Assembly (NCBI RefSeq): GCF_011758805.1
Contig: NZ_JAANOW010000005.1
Span: 310,001 to 374,000 of the forward strand
Direction: 5' to 3'
Length of the DNA stretch: 64,000 nt
DNA from: Mycolicibacterium fluoranthenivorans
GTDB taxonomy: Bacteria > Actinomycetota > Actinomycetes > Mycobacteriales > Mycobacteriaceae
Part shown: piece by piece, positions 27,127-36,871 of the stretch
Numbering within the stretch: the stretch's first letter is position 1
Layout of the letters: every line of letters begins with the position of its first letter
The notes under the pieces: generated by a model
Databases searched by the model: none
Told to the model about the DNA's origin: nothing
What the model saw: the letters and a program-made list of their open reading frames with translations, nothing else
Program-made: the position numbers and the translations under genes

Positions 27127-27929
27127 GACCCGTCCGCGGGACGGTTGGCGACGTCCAGCACGCCGTCGTCGTACGGATCGAACAGTGGCGAGCCGGTGCC
27201 GGCGGGAACCGGGGTGTCCGAGTGCGCGCCGCAGCCGTACTCGCCGTCGACCACCCGGCCGTCGGCGGACATCTCGTTCCCACAGACGCCGAACACGGTG
27301 CCCAGCGAACCGGCCAGCGGCAGATAGAACCCGCATTCACGGCACACCCGCCGGGTGGCGCGGGCCATCGCCGAGTCGGGGCCGAACTCGCCGTCGTGCC
27401 AGCGCTGCGCCGCGTCGAGCCTGCCCTCCAGGCTGAGCACCTGGCGGCGGCCCAGGCCGACCTCACCGGCCAGTTCGTCGAGCTCCTCGTCGCCGCTGGA
27501 CAGATAGCCGGGCACCAGTCGCGGATCGTCGGCCGGTGGGGCCAGCAGGTCACCGGGGCTCAGGTCGCCCGGGCGGACGCGCTCCTCCCACGGCACCCAC
27601 TGGGGCGCCAGCAGCGCGGTGGGACCGGGCACCAGCACCACTTCGCTGATGGTGACGTGGTCGGCGCCGGGATACCCGGCCACCACGACCGCCCACTGCC
27701 AGCCCTGGTAGCCGGTCAGCACGGCGAGGAAGCGGTGCGTCGCGGCGGCCGGGTCCTCGAACGCCGAGCCCAGATACTCGCCCACGGCGTCGGCGCCGCT
27801 GAACTCCTCGATCGCCGCGCGTGCGGCGTCGCCCGCACCGAGCAGCAAGGCTTCGAGCGCAGGTGACCGTTCCGCCTGTGGCTCGACCTGTTCGGTGACT
27901 TCGGCGACCGTGTCCGTTCCTGTGTCCAT
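27123..27929 (-). CDS. DUF3027 family protein with Cys motif
   Basis: 268-aa cytoplasmic protein of unknown function conserved in actinobacteria (Rv0877 type). A domain at about residues 25-140 (HRFLAVLTGYQGWQWAVVVAG, APQWVPWEERVRPGDL) precedes a segment with CRECGFYLPL, VCGNEMSADGR and YGCGAHS, whose Cys spacing could hold zinc. The ATG at 27929 gives MDTGTDTVAEV; a TTG at 27936-27938 would extend it by three residues. It converges on the SRPBCC gene and is divergent from the MFS gene. The Cys-rich part suggests nucleic-acid or metal binding, which is unproven. Confidence 0.85.
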   Translation of the reverse strand: MDTGTDTVAEVTEQVEPQAERSPALEALLLGAGDAARAAIEEFSGADAVGEYLGSAFEDPAAATHRFLAVLTGYQGWQWAVVVAGYPGADHVTISEVVLVPGPTALLAPQWVPWEERVRPGDLSPGDLLAPPADDPRLVPGYLSSGDEELDELAGEVGLGRRQVLSLEGRLDAAQRWHDGEFGPDSAMARATRRVCRECGFYLPLAGSLGTVFGVCGNEMSADGRVVDGEYGCGAHSDTPVPAGTGSPLFDPYDDGVLDVANRPADGS

Positions 27930-28017
27930 CGATCGCAATTATTGCCTGACCATGCCCACCAGAGCCACACCGGTCGCCTTCCCACGGCAGCCGTCGCGGT
28001 AAGGGACAATCTAAGTC

Positions 28018-29664
28018 GTGCCTTCCCGGGACCCCCGATACCACCCACCGCGGCCGCCGTCGGACGGCGAGCACCCCGGCATGGCGAACTATCCGAGCGA
28101 CGGTGGCGCAGGTTCCAACGGCCGGCGGCAGCACCCGCCGTCCGGGCCGAGCGCCAACAGGTGGCTGCCGCCGCTGGACGAGGACACCCCCCGGCGCCAC
28201 ACCGATCCGCCGCCCCGGACCCGTTCGGGCGTCGGTTCGTCGGCAGGCGAGAAAGTGACCGTCACCCGCGCCGCGGCCCAGCGCAGCCGGGAAATGGGCA
28301 ACAAGATGTACGACCTGGTGCACCGGGCCGCCACCGCCGACGGCGCCGACAAGTCCGGGCTGACGGCACTGACCTGGCCGGTGGTGGCCAGCTCGGCAGT
28401 GGACGCCGCGATGGCGGTGGCACTGGCCAACACGCTGTTCTTCGCGGCGGCCTCCGGCGAGAGCAAGGGCAAGGTGGCGCTGTATCTGCTCATCACCATC
28501 GCCCCGTTCGCGGTGATCGCCCCGCTGATCGGTCCTGCGCTGGACCGCCTGCAGCACGGTCGCCGGGTGGCACTGGCCATGTCGTTCGCGCTGCGCACCG
28601 TGCTCGCGGTGGTGTTGATCGCCAACTACGACGGCGCCACCGGCAGCTATCCCTCCTGGGTGCTGTATCCGTGTGCGCTGGGAATGATGGTGCTGTCCAA
28701 GAGTTTCTCGGTGCTGCGCAGTGCGGTGACCCCGCGGGTGCTGCCACCGACGATCGATCTGGTGCGGGTGAACTCCCGGCTCACCATGTTCAGCCTGCTG
28801 GGCGGGACGATGGCAGGCGGAGCGATCGCCGCCGGCGCCGAATACCTGCTCAACATGGCCGAACTGCCCGGCGCGCTGTACGTGCTGGTCGCGGTCACCG
28901 TGGCCGGCGCGGTGCTGTCCATGCGGATTCCCAAATGGGTCGAGGTGACCGCCGGTGAGGTGCCGACCACCCTGAGCTACCACGGCGGCGGCACCGAGGT
29001 GTTGCGCCGGCCGGCGACGCAACGGCAACCCTTGGGCCGCAACATCATCACCTCGCTGTGGGGCAACTGCACCATCAAGGCGATGGTCGGGTTCCTGTTC
29101 CTCTATCCGGCGTTCGTGGCGAAATCGCACGGCGACGGTGGTTGGGAGCAGCTGCGCATCCTCGGGCTGATCGGCGCGGCGGCCGGAATCGGTAACTTCG
29201 TCGGGAACTTCACCGCGGCCCGGCTCAAACTCGGCAGGCCCTCGCTTCTGGTGACCCGGGCCGCCATCGCGGTCACCGTGATGGCCCTGGCCGCCGCCGT
29301 GTTCGGGAATCTGTTGGTGGCCGCCCTGGCCACCCTGGTGACCTCGGGCGCCAGCGCGATCGCGAAGGCATCGCTGGATGCGTCCCTGCAGGACGATCTG
29401 CCGGAGAAGTCGCGGGCATCGGCGTTCGGCCGCTCGGAATCACTGTTGCAGCTGGCCTGGGTGCTCGGCGGGGCGACCGGGGTGCTCATCTATCCGCAGC
29501 TGTGGATCGGGTTCACTACGATCACCGCCGTGCTGATTATCGGTTTGGCCCAGACACTGGTGAGCTACAACGGCGGATCCCTGATACCCGGCTTCGGCGG
29601 CAATCGCCCGGTGCTCGCCGCAACCGAAGGCGGCCCGGTGGCCGCTTCGTCGGGACGCCGATGA
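28018..29664 (+). CDS. MFS-like membrane protein (Rv0876c type)
   Basis: 548-aa integral membrane protein with about 12 helices after an unusual N-terminal tail. Residues 1-85 are hydrophilic, Pro/Ser/Arg-rich and likely disordered. The membrane part contains TWPVVASSAVDAAMAVALANTLFF, FAVIAPLIGPALDRLQHGRR (MFS loop A) and AKASLDASLQDDLPEKSRASAFGRSE. It corresponds to the conserved Rv0876c group; the transported substrate is unknown. The GTG at 28018 is the longest start; an ATG at 28081 is possible. Its stop overlaps the start of the DUF2771 gene (ATGA), so the two are coupled. Confidence 0.87.
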   Translation: MPSRDPRYHPPRPPSDGEHPGMANYPSDGGAGSNGRRQHPPSGPSANRWLPPLDEDTPRRHTDPPPRTRSGVGSSAGEKVTVTRAAAQRSREMGNKMYDLVHRAATADGADKSGLTALTWPVVASSAVDAAMAVALANTLFFAAASGESKGKVALYLLITIAPFAVIAPLIGPALDRLQHGRRVALAMSFALRTVLAVVLIANYDGATGSYPSWVLYPCALGMMVLSKSFSVLRSAVTPRVLPPTIDLVRVNSRLTMFSLLGGTMAGGAIAAGAEYLLNMAELPGALYVLVAVTVAGAVLSMRIPKWVEVTAGEVPTTLSYHGGGTEVLRRPATQRQPLGRNIITSLWGNCTIKAMVGFLFLYPAFVAKSHGDGGWEQLRILGLIGAAAGIGNFVGNFTAARLKLGRPSLLVTRAAIAVTVMALAAAVFGNLLVAALATLVTSGASAIAKASLDASLQDDLPEKSRASAFGRSESLLQLAWVLGGATGVLIYPQLWIGFTTITAVLIIGLAQTLVSYNGGSLIPGFGGNRPVLAATEGGPVAASSGRR

Positions 29665-30149
29665 AGCGCGTACTGGCTGCCCTGTTGGCGGTGGCGCTGT
29701 TGGCGTCGGCGGGCACCGGATTGCTGGTGTGGCAGCTGAGCCGGCACGACGGCACCAGGCTTCCGGAGATCAGCGCCTACTCGCACGGTGAGTCGGTGCG
29801 CGTCGGCCCCTACCGGTATTGCCAGGTGCTCGATCTCGACAACTGCGAAATTCCGCAGACCACAGGTGCTTTGGCGGTGAATTCGCGCAACCCGTTGCAG
29901 CTGTCGGTGCCGTCGTCGATCGCACGGGCACCCTGGTGGCTGATCCGCGCCTACGAAGACGCGCCGTCGCCAGTCGTCTCGGAGTTCCGGCCGGGCACCA
30001 CCTTGGCGGTCACCATCCCCACCGTCGACGCGCGATTCGGCAAGCTCACCGGGATCGCGGTCCAGGTGCCCACCCTGGTGCGCGATGAGGCGGGCAACGA
30101 GTTCCCGCTGCCGCACGCCGAGTGGTCGGTGCGCACCGTCTGGAACTAG
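29661..30149 (+). CDS. DUF2771 exported protein
   Basis: 162-aa exported or membrane-anchored protein. A basic start and hydrophobic helix (KRVLAALLAVALLASAGTG) are followed by an extracytoplasmic domain with two Cys (YRYCQVLDLDNCEIP) that may form a disulfide. It ends with EFPLPHAEWSVRTVWN. Length equals that of Rv0875c as I remember it. The ATG overlaps the MFS stop, indicating a functional pair; the last 4 bases overlap the convergent GST-like gene. Function unknown. Confidence 0.85.
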   Translation: MKRVLAALLAVALLASAGTGLLVWQLSRHDGTRLPEISAYSHGESVRVGPYRYCQVLDLDNCEIPQTTGALAVNSRNPLQLSVPSSIARAPWWLIRAYEDAPSPVVSEFRPGTTLAVTIPTVDARFGKLTGIAVQVPTLVRDEAGNEFPLPHAEWSVRTVWN

Positions 30150-31105
30150 ACCGGCGGGGTCCCGTCGCCAAAAGGTCTGCCGCCCAGAACTTCCCGACCG
30201 TGCGGCGTGTTCCAGCCGGACAGGTCGGGCCCCTTCGGCACGATCTGGGTGGGGTTGATGTCCTTGTGCACGACGTAGTAGTGCTTCTTGATCTGATCGA
30301 AGTCGATGGTGTCGCCGAAACCGGGCGTCTGGAACAGGTCGCGGGCGTACGCCCACAGCACCGGCATCTCGGTCAGCTTGGACCTGTTGCACTTGAAATG
30401 CCCGTGGTAGACGGGATCGAAGCGGGCCAGCGTGGTGAACAACCGGACGTCCGCCTCGGTGATGGTGTCACCGACCAGATACCTTTGTGCGCTTAACCTT
30501 TCGGATACCCAGTCCAAGGCGGTGAACAGCCGGTCATAGGCGGCGTCGTACGCCTGCTGGGAGCCGGCGAAGCCGCACCGGTACACGCCGTTGTTGATCT
30601 CGGTATAGATGCGCCTCGCGACGTCGTCGATCTCGTCGCGCAACGGTTCCGGATACAGTTGCGGCGCCCCGGCGCGGTGGTAGGCGGTCCATTCGGTGGA
30701 GAAGTCCAGGGTGATCTGGGCGAAATCGTTGGTCACGACGGCGCCGGTCGGCACGTCCACGATCGCCGGCACCGTGATGCCCTTGGGGTAGTTCGGGTCA
30801 CGCTTGAAGTACGCGTCCTGCAGGCGTGGGATCTGCAGTACCGGGTCGACTCCGCCGGGATCCAGATCGAAGGTCCAGCTGCGCGCATCGTGGGTGGGCC
30901 CGCAGTAGCCGATGGACAAGGCGTCCTCCAGCCCCAGCAGGCGCCGCACGATGATGGCGCGGTTGGCCCACGGGCACGCCCGCGCCACGATCAGCCGGTA
31001 ACGTCCCGGCTCCACCGGGAAACCGTCGCGGCCGTCCGCGGTGATGCGGGTGGTGATGTAGTTGGTGTCGCGGTTGAACTCCCCCTGCGGGCTGACGTAG
31101 GCCAT
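30146..31105 (-). CDS. GST-like thiol:quinone reductase (Xi/ECM4 type)
   Basis: 319-aa cytosolic glutathione-transferase-fold protein of the Xi class (glutathionyl-hydroquinone reductase type). The active-site motif is ARACPWANRAII with the nucleophilic Cys, followed by the thioredoxin-like fold (KGITVPAIVDVPTGAVVTND) and the helical domain YLVGDTITEADVRLFTTLARFDPVYHGHF. Mycobacteria make mycothiol instead of glutathione, so the physiological thiol is probably mycothiol (inference). ATG at 31105; cspB lies upstream on the same strand. Confidence 0.88.
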   Translation of the reverse strand: MAYVSPQGEFNRDTNYITTRITADGRDGFPVEPGRYRLIVARACPWANRAIIVRRLLGLEDALSIGYCGPTHDARSWTFDLDPGGVDPVLQIPRLQDAYFKRDPNYPKGITVPAIVDVPTGAVVTNDFAQITLDFSTEWTAYHRAGAPQLYPEPLRDEIDDVARRIYTEINNGVYRCGFAGSQQAYDAAYDRLFTALDWVSERLSAQRYLVGDTITEADVRLFTTLARFDPVYHGHFKCNRSKLTEMPVLWAYARDLFQTPGFGDTIDFDQIKKHYYVVHKDINPTQIVPKGPDLSGWNTPHGREVLGGRPFGDGTPPV

Positions 31106-31157
31106 GGCCCCAGTGTTCCCTGTCGAGCGACGAAAACTCGACGCTCAGGGAAGAGAA

Positions 31158-31568
31158 CTACGCGTCGAGTTCGCGGGCGACGGCCTTGACGACCTCGGAC
31201 ACCCGGCGGGCGACCTTACGGTCGGGGTACTTACCCTTGCGCAGCTCGGGCTGGATAGTGCTCTCCAGCAGGGTGATGAGGTCACCGACCATGCCGTGCA
31301 GCTCGTCGGGGGTGTGCTTGTGCTCGACGGTGACCGCCTCGCGGCGCGTCTTGGCCAGGCTCGGCGGCGGGTCGATCAGCTTGACCTGCAGCGCCTGCGG
31401 GCCTCGGCGACCGGCAGCAAGACCGAACTCGACCTTCTGCCCGGCCTTGAGACCCTCGACACCCGCAGGCAGCGCCGAAGAGCGGACGTAGACGTCCTCG
31501 CCGTCCTCCTGGGACAGGAAGCCGAAGCCCTTCTCGGCGTCGTACCACTTAACCTTGCCCGTCGGCAC
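31158..31568 (-). CDS. cspB: Cold-shock domain protein with C-terminal extension
   Basis: 136-aa RNA/DNA-binding protein. The cold-shock domain occupies residues 1-67, starting [21 protein letters not shown] (RNP1-like KGFGFL) and including [13 protein letters not shown] (RNP2 region). It is followed by a 70-residue charged, helical extension ([20 protein letters not shown]) absent from short Csp proteins and typical of mycobacterial CspB (Rv0871). The start is GTG. A 7-bp stem-loop lies 37-61 bases upstream of the start in the presumed leader. Confidence 0.94.
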   Translation of the reverse strand: MPTGKVKWYDAEKGFGFLSQEDGEDVYVRSSALPAGVEGLKAGQKVEFGLAAGRRGPQALQVKLIDPPPSLAKTRREAVTVEHKHTPDELHGMVGDLITLLESTIQPELRKGKYPDRKVARRVSEVVKAVARELDA

Positions 31569-31605
31569 CGCTGTTCACCCGCTCGTCTCTAGATCACATA
31601 AGTAA

Positions 31606-31629
31606 TGCGTCCCGCCTGCGCAGGACGCA
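31606..31629 (-). promoter_or_regulatory. Stem-loop upstream of cspB
   Basis: Inverted repeat TGCGTCC (31606-31612) and GGACGCA (31623-31629) with a 10-nt loop, 37 bases upstream of the cspB GTG. It could be part of the 5' leader or overlap the promoter; whether it is transcribed was not determined. Confidence 0.4.
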
Positions 31630-31714
31630 ACGCAGCCGATCTTATCTCCCCTCACCCGATCGCTGCGCTCCCACCCAACGGGATCGGTAGTCTGTGGTGA
31701 CCGCTGGAGGAAAG

Positions 31715-32110
31715 ATGCGCCTGATCCTGAATATCGTCTGGTTGATCTTCGGTGGGTTGTGGCTGGCCTTGGGCTACCTACTGGCCGCCATCATCTGTTT
31801 CGTCCTCATCATCACGATCCCGTTCGGGTTCGCGTCGCTGCGTATCGCGCTGTACGCGCTGTGGCCGTTCGGGTACACCGTCGTCGACAAACCGGGCGTG
31901 CGCCCCGGCGCCCTGATCGGCAACGTCATCTGGATCATCGTGGCCGGAATCTGGTTGGCCATCGGGCATCTGGTGAGCGCCGTCGCCATGGCCATCACGA
32001 TCATCGGCATCCCGCTGGCACTGGCCAATCTCAAGATGATTCCCGTGTCGCTGATGCCACTGGGCAAGGAGATCGTGCCGGTCGACGAAGCACGACGGGT
32101 GACCGGATGA
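31715..32110 (+). CDS. YccF domain membrane protein
   Basis: 131-aa membrane protein made of two YccF repeats. The first (about 1-58) is MRLILNIVWLIFGGLWLALGYLLAA...FASLRIALYALWPFGY. The second (about 66-125) is RPGALIGNVIWIIVAGIWLAI...IGIPLALANLKMIPVSLMPLGKE. Transport or structural role unknown. The ATG at 31715 follows GGAGGAAAG. Its stop overlaps the moaA ATG (ATGA), so it is translated together with moaA, an association also seen in M. tuberculosis (Rv0870c-moaA2, from memory). Confidence 0.9.
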   Translation: MRLILNIVWLIFGGLWLALGYLLAAIICFVLIITIPFGFASLRIALYALWPFGYTVVDKPGVRPGALIGNVIWIIVAGIWLAIGHLVSAVAMAITIIGIPLALANLKMIPVSLMPLGKEIVPVDEARRVTG

Positions 32111-33156
32111 CCCTGACCGATCTCGGCGTGCCCGCCCTCCGCATCAGCCGCCCGGCGCCCACCGCGGGCCCACTGATCGACACCTTCGGCCGCATCGCCA
32201 CCGACCTGCGCGTATCGCTGACCGACCGCTGCAATCTGCGCTGTACCTATTGCATGCCGGCCGAGGGGCTGGACTGGCTGCCGGGCAGTCAGCTGCTCAG
32301 CGCCGCCGAACTGAGCCGTCTGCTGCGGATCGGCATCACCCGGCTGGGCATCACCAACGTCCGGTTCACCGGAGGCGAGCCGCTGGTCTCACGAAATCTG
32401 GAAGAGATCATCGCGGCGGCTGCGGCCCTGCGGCCCCGCCCCCAGATCGCGATGACGACGAACGGCATCGGACTGGCCGCCCGGGCTGCCGGGCTCAAGC
32501 AGGCCGGCCTGGACCGGGTCAACGTCTCCCTGGACACCGTCGACGCGACGCACTTCGCCCAGATCACCCGCCGCGACCGGCTCGATGACGTGCTGGCCGG
32601 GCTGGCCGGCGCCGCGGCAGCCGGGCTGGCCCCGGTCAAGGTCAATGCCGTGCTGGACCCGCGGACCGGTCTCGACGATGTGGTGCCGCTACTGCGCTTC
32701 TGCCTGGAGCACGAGTACCAGCTGCGGATCATCGAGCAGATGCCGCTGGACGCGGGCCACGAGTGGAGCCGGGACCGGGCGATCGGCGCCGACGCGGTGC
32801 TGGACACGTTGCGCCGGTACTTCGACCTCCGGCCGGATCCGGCCCCGCGAGGTTCGGCGCCGGCCGCTCTGTGGCGCGTCGACGGCAGTGCGGCCACCGT
32901 CGGGATCATCGCGTCGGTCTCGGAGGCTTTCTGCGGGGCCTGCGACCGGACCCGGCTGACCGCCGACGGTCAGATCCGCAACTGCCTGTTCTCCACCGCC
33001 GAGACCGATCTGCGCGGACTGCTCCGCGGAGGTGCCGGTGACGACGAGATCGAGACCGCGTGGCGGCAGGCGATGTGGGCCAAGGCGGCCGGGCACGGTA
33101 TCAACGACCCCAGTTTCGTCCAGCCGTCCCGGCCGATGAGCGCGATCGGCGGCTAG
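32107..33156 (+). CDS. moaA: GTP 3',8-cyclase MoaA
   Basis: 349-aa radical-SAM enzyme that starts molybdenum cofactor synthesis by converting GTP to cyclic pyranopterin precursor. The radical-SAM cluster motif CNLRCTYC and the GGEPL SAM-binding motif (RFTGGEPLVSRNL) are present. The C-terminal second cluster has SEAFCGACDRTRLTADG and NCLFS. The protein ends in Gly-Gly (MSAIGG), needed for activity in MoaA. It is coupled to the YccF gene, and moaD begins 2 bases after its stop. Confidence 0.96.
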   Translation: MTLTDLGVPALRISRPAPTAGPLIDTFGRIATDLRVSLTDRCNLRCTYCMPAEGLDWLPGSQLLSAAELSRLLRIGITRLGITNVRFTGGEPLVSRNLEEIIAAAAALRPRPQIAMTTNGIGLAARAAGLKQAGLDRVNVSLDTVDATHFAQITRRDRLDDVLAGLAGAAAAGLAPVKVNAVLDPRTGLDDVVPLLRFCLEHEYQLRIIEQMPLDAGHEWSRDRAIGADAVLDTLRRYFDLRPDPAPRGSAPAALWRVDGSAATVGIIASVSEAFCGACDRTRLTADGQIRNCLFSTAETDLRGLLRGGAGDDEIETAWRQAMWAKAAGHGINDPSFVQPSRPMSAIGG

Positions 33157-33158
33157 CG

Positions 33159-33434
33159 GTGACACCGACCGCTGCCGGCACACCGATGACGGTCACCGTG
33201 CGATATTTCGCCGCCGCACGGGCCGCTGCCGGAATCGAGACCGAAACGTTGCAGCTGCAAAAAGAATTGACGCTCGCAGCTCTCGTACAGCAACTCTCGG
33301 CCCGGGGTCCGGAGTTGGCCAAAGTGCTGGCACGCTGCTCTTTCCTGTGCGACGAGGTCGCCGTGCGCGATCTCGACCGGCCGCTCAAAACAAACCAAAC
33401 GGTCGATGTGTTACCCCCGTTCGCGGGCGGATAG
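33159..33434 (+). CDS. moaD: Molybdopterin synthase small subunit MoaD
   Basis: About 91-aa ubiquitin-fold sulfur carrier that donates thiocarboxylate sulfur to MoaE during molybdopterin synthesis. It reads TVTVRYFAAARAAAGIETE and ends DVLPPFAGG, with the essential C-terminal Gly-Gly. I use GTG at 33159, two bases after moaA; an ATG at 33186 would give an 82-aa protein beginning at the fold and is equally plausible. The CRP-like site of rpfA begins directly after the stop. Confidence 0.9.
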   Translation: MTPTAAGTPMTVTVRYFAAARAAAGIETETLQLQKELTLAALVQQLSARGPELAKVLARCSFLCDEVAVRDLDRPLKTNQTVDVLPPFAGG

Positions 33435-33435
33435 T

Positions 33436-33451
33436 CGTGATTTGCGTCACA
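33436..33451. promoter_or_regulatory. CRP-like binding site upstream of rpfA
   Basis: CGTGATTTGCGTCACA matches the mycobacterial CRP consensus TGTGA-N6-TCACA at nine of ten positions. M. tuberculosis rpfA is a known target of the cAMP receptor protein Rv3676. A further TCACA half-site lies at about 33463-33467. Confidence 0.8.
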
Positions 33452-33586
33452 TAACGAAACGGTCACAACGAGGCCAACCCGAGGTTCTGCGCCGAGAACA
33501 CCTGCGAAAACGCCCGAGCGGCCTGCACCTTTAAAGTCCTCATAAGATTTGCTGCCTGTGAAAACGCCGAAAACGCATCGAAGTGA

Positions 33587-35164
<1,578 letters not shown>

Positions 35165-35179
35165 CGACGCTTCCACGAC

Positions 35180-35212
35180 AATGGCTGTATTCCGCGCAGG
35201 AATACAGCCATT
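35180..35212. terminator. Bidirectional terminator between rpfA and moaE
   Basis: Perfect 14-bp inverted repeat AATGGCTGTATTCC (35180-35193) and complement (35199-35212) around a GCGCA loop. It sits 15 bases after the rpfA stop and 13 bases beyond the moaE stop on the other strand, so it can serve both. Confidence 0.88.
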
Positions 35213-35225
35213 CGTCGTTGCGGGC

Positions 35226-35654
35226 TCAGGCCGAGTTGACCCACTCGTCGGTGCCGTCGCCGAAGAACTGGTGCTTCCACACCGGCAGCCGGGCCTTCAC
35301 GCGGTCCACCAGCTGCGCACACGTCTGGAACGCGGCGCCCCGATGGTCGGCGGCGACGGCGACGGTCAACGCCGCATCGCCGATGTGCAGCACACCGATG
35401 CGATGGCTCACCGCGACCGCCCGCACCCCTTGGGCCTCGCCCGCCACCTCTTCGACCACCGCGGTCAGCGTCTGCAGGGCCGACGGATGCGCGGAATACT
35501 CCAGCCGGGTGACCGAGCGGCCGCCGTCGTGATCGCGCACCACACCGGAGAAGCCGACCACCGCCCCGGCCGCCTCATGGGCGACCAGCGCCTCGTGTTC
35601 GGGCAGTGAGATCAGATCCTCGGTGAGCGCGACCCGGACGACGACGGCGCTCAC
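35226..35654 (-). CDS. moaE: Molybdopterin synthase catalytic subunit MoaE
   Basis: 142-aa large subunit of molybdopterin synthase, which with MoaD inserts the dithiolene sulfurs. Features are [77 protein letters not shown] (with the catalytic Lys) and GTDEWVNSA. The GTG at 35654 overlaps the mog stop (GTGA); the longer frame to 35786 has no family similarity. It is the last gene of the operon Rv0863-like/moaC/mog/moaE. Confidence 0.94.
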   Translation of the reverse strand: MSAVVVRVALTEDLISLPEHEALVAHEAAGAVVGFSGVVRDHDGGRSVTRLEYSAHPSALQTLTAVVEEVAGEAQGVRAVAVSHRIGVLHIGDAALTVAVAADHRGAAFQTCAQLVDRVKARLPVWKHQFFGDGTDEWVNSA

Positions 35655-36127
35655 TGGGCGTGGTCCCCGCCGCGCAGTTGGTCCAGCGCGTGCTCCAGAA
35701 CGCCGTCGAGCACGCCGAGACCGTCCTTCACGCCGCCGGTGGAACCTGGCAGGTTGACGATCAGGACCCCGTCGCGCACACCGCACACACCCCGCGAGAG
35801 CACCGAAGTCGGCACGTGCGGCAGTCCGGACCGGCGGATGGCATCGGCCAGGCCGGGGATCTGGTAGTCGACGATGTTCGCCGTGGCATCTGCGGTGCGG
35901 TCGGTCGGCGAGATGCCGGTGCCCCCGGAGGTGAGCACCACATCGACGCGCGCCTCGACCGCGGCGAACAGGGCTCGACTGACCGCGACCCCGTCGGCGA
36001 CCACCACGGGCGGCGCGACCTCGAATCCGCGGGCGGTGAGCCAGTCCACGATCACCGGTCCACTGCGGTCCTCGTAGACACCGGCGGACGCGCGGGTGGA
36101 CGCGACGATGACCTGAGCCGTTCTCAT
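35651..36127 (-). CDS. mog: Molybdopterin adenylyltransferase-type protein Mog
   Basis: 158-aa MoaB/Mog-fold protein that adenylates or binds molybdopterin for metal insertion. Signature motifs are [21 protein letters not shown] (the SGGTG loop) and [16 protein letters not shown]. The ATG at 36127 overlaps the moaC stop (ATGA), and its own stop overlaps moaE (GTGA), so translation is coupled throughout. Confidence 0.94.
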   Translation of the reverse strand: MRTAQVIVASTRASAGVYEDRSGPVIVDWLTARGFEVAPPVVVADGVAVSRALFAAVEARVDVVLTSGGTGISPTDRTADATANIVDYQIPGLADAIRRSGLPHVPTSVLSRGVCGVRDGVLIVNLPGSTGGVKDGLGVLDGVLEHALDQLRGGDHAQ

Positions 36128-36591
36128 CGGGTCCAGGTACCCGTCTTGCCGCCCTCTTTGTGCACCACCTGAATCCCGTCGATGCGGGCGGCCCGGTCGA
36201 CGGCCTTGATCATGTCGTACAGGGTCAGCGCGGCCACGCTCACCGCGGTCAGCGCTTCCATCTCGACGCCGGTGCGGTCGGTGGTGCGGACGGTGACGGT
36301 GATGCTCACCTCGGTGCTGCCGATGGTGAAGTCGACGTCCACACCGGTGAGGGCAAGCTGGTGGCACAGCGGGATCAGGTCACTGGTGCGTTTGGCCGCG
36401 AGAATGCCGGCGACCCGGGCCGTGGCCAGGGCATCGCCCTTGGGCAGCCCGCCGCCGGCGATGAGTTCGACGACATCGGCACGGGTCTGCACCGTGCCGA
36501 CCGCTACGGCGGTGCGCTTCGTCGCATCCTTGGCCGTGACGTCGACCATGTGGGCGGCGCCCGACTCGTCGAGGTGCGAGAGCCCGCTCAC
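36124..36591 (-). CDS. moaC: Cyclic pyranopterin monophosphate synthase MoaC
   Basis: 155-aa enzyme converting the MoaA product to cyclic pyranopterin monophosphate. Motifs include [40 protein letters not shown] (catalytic His region), [20 protein letters not shown] and the catalytic Lys in [11 protein letters not shown]. It starts at GTG 36591, four bases after the stop of the preceding small gene, and its stop overlaps mog. Confidence 0.95.
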   Translation of the reverse strand: MSGLSHLDESGAAHMVDVTAKDATKRTAVAVGTVQTRADVVELIAGGGLPKGDALATARVAGILAAKRTSDLIPLCHQLALTGVDVDFTIGSTEVSITVTVRTTDRTGVEMEALTAVSVAALTLYDMIKAVDRAARIDGIQVVHKEGGKTGTWTR

Positions 36592-36595
36592 CTGA

Positions 36596-36787
36596 CTACT
36601 TGTTGATGACGGTGACCGCGTGCAAGAACGGCAGATCCTCTGCCGGCAGCGGGAAGGTCACATCGCCGAACGGCGAGAGGGCACCCGCGCGGTCGGTGGC
36701 GAGCTCACTGACGGCGTGCTCACCGTCGGCCACCTCGGGCCAGCCATTGTCGACGTACTGGTTCTTCTTGTCAGCCACGACTGCCAT
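36596..36787 (-). CDS. Small conserved protein (Rv0863 type)
   Basis: 63-aa soluble protein of unknown function: it begins [20 protein letters not shown] and continues [19 protein letters not shown], a sequence I associate with mycobacterial Rv0863 at the head of the moaC operon. The ATG at 36787 is chosen because the conserved sequence begins there; a longer in-frame start at 36832 adds Arg-rich residues without support. moaC starts four bases after its stop, so it may be tied to molybdenum cofactor synthesis, but no motif shows how. Confidence 0.75.
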   Translation of the reverse strand: MAVVADKKNQYVDNGWPEVADGEHAVSELATDRAGALSPFGDVTFPLPAEDLPFLHAVTVINK

Positions 36788-36871
36788 TGTGGCAGGTACT
36801 GCGCGCCGGAGCGAGACCGGTGGCCGTCTCACCGCTCTGCCCCGCAGGAAGCTGCTTTACGCTGGTCAGCG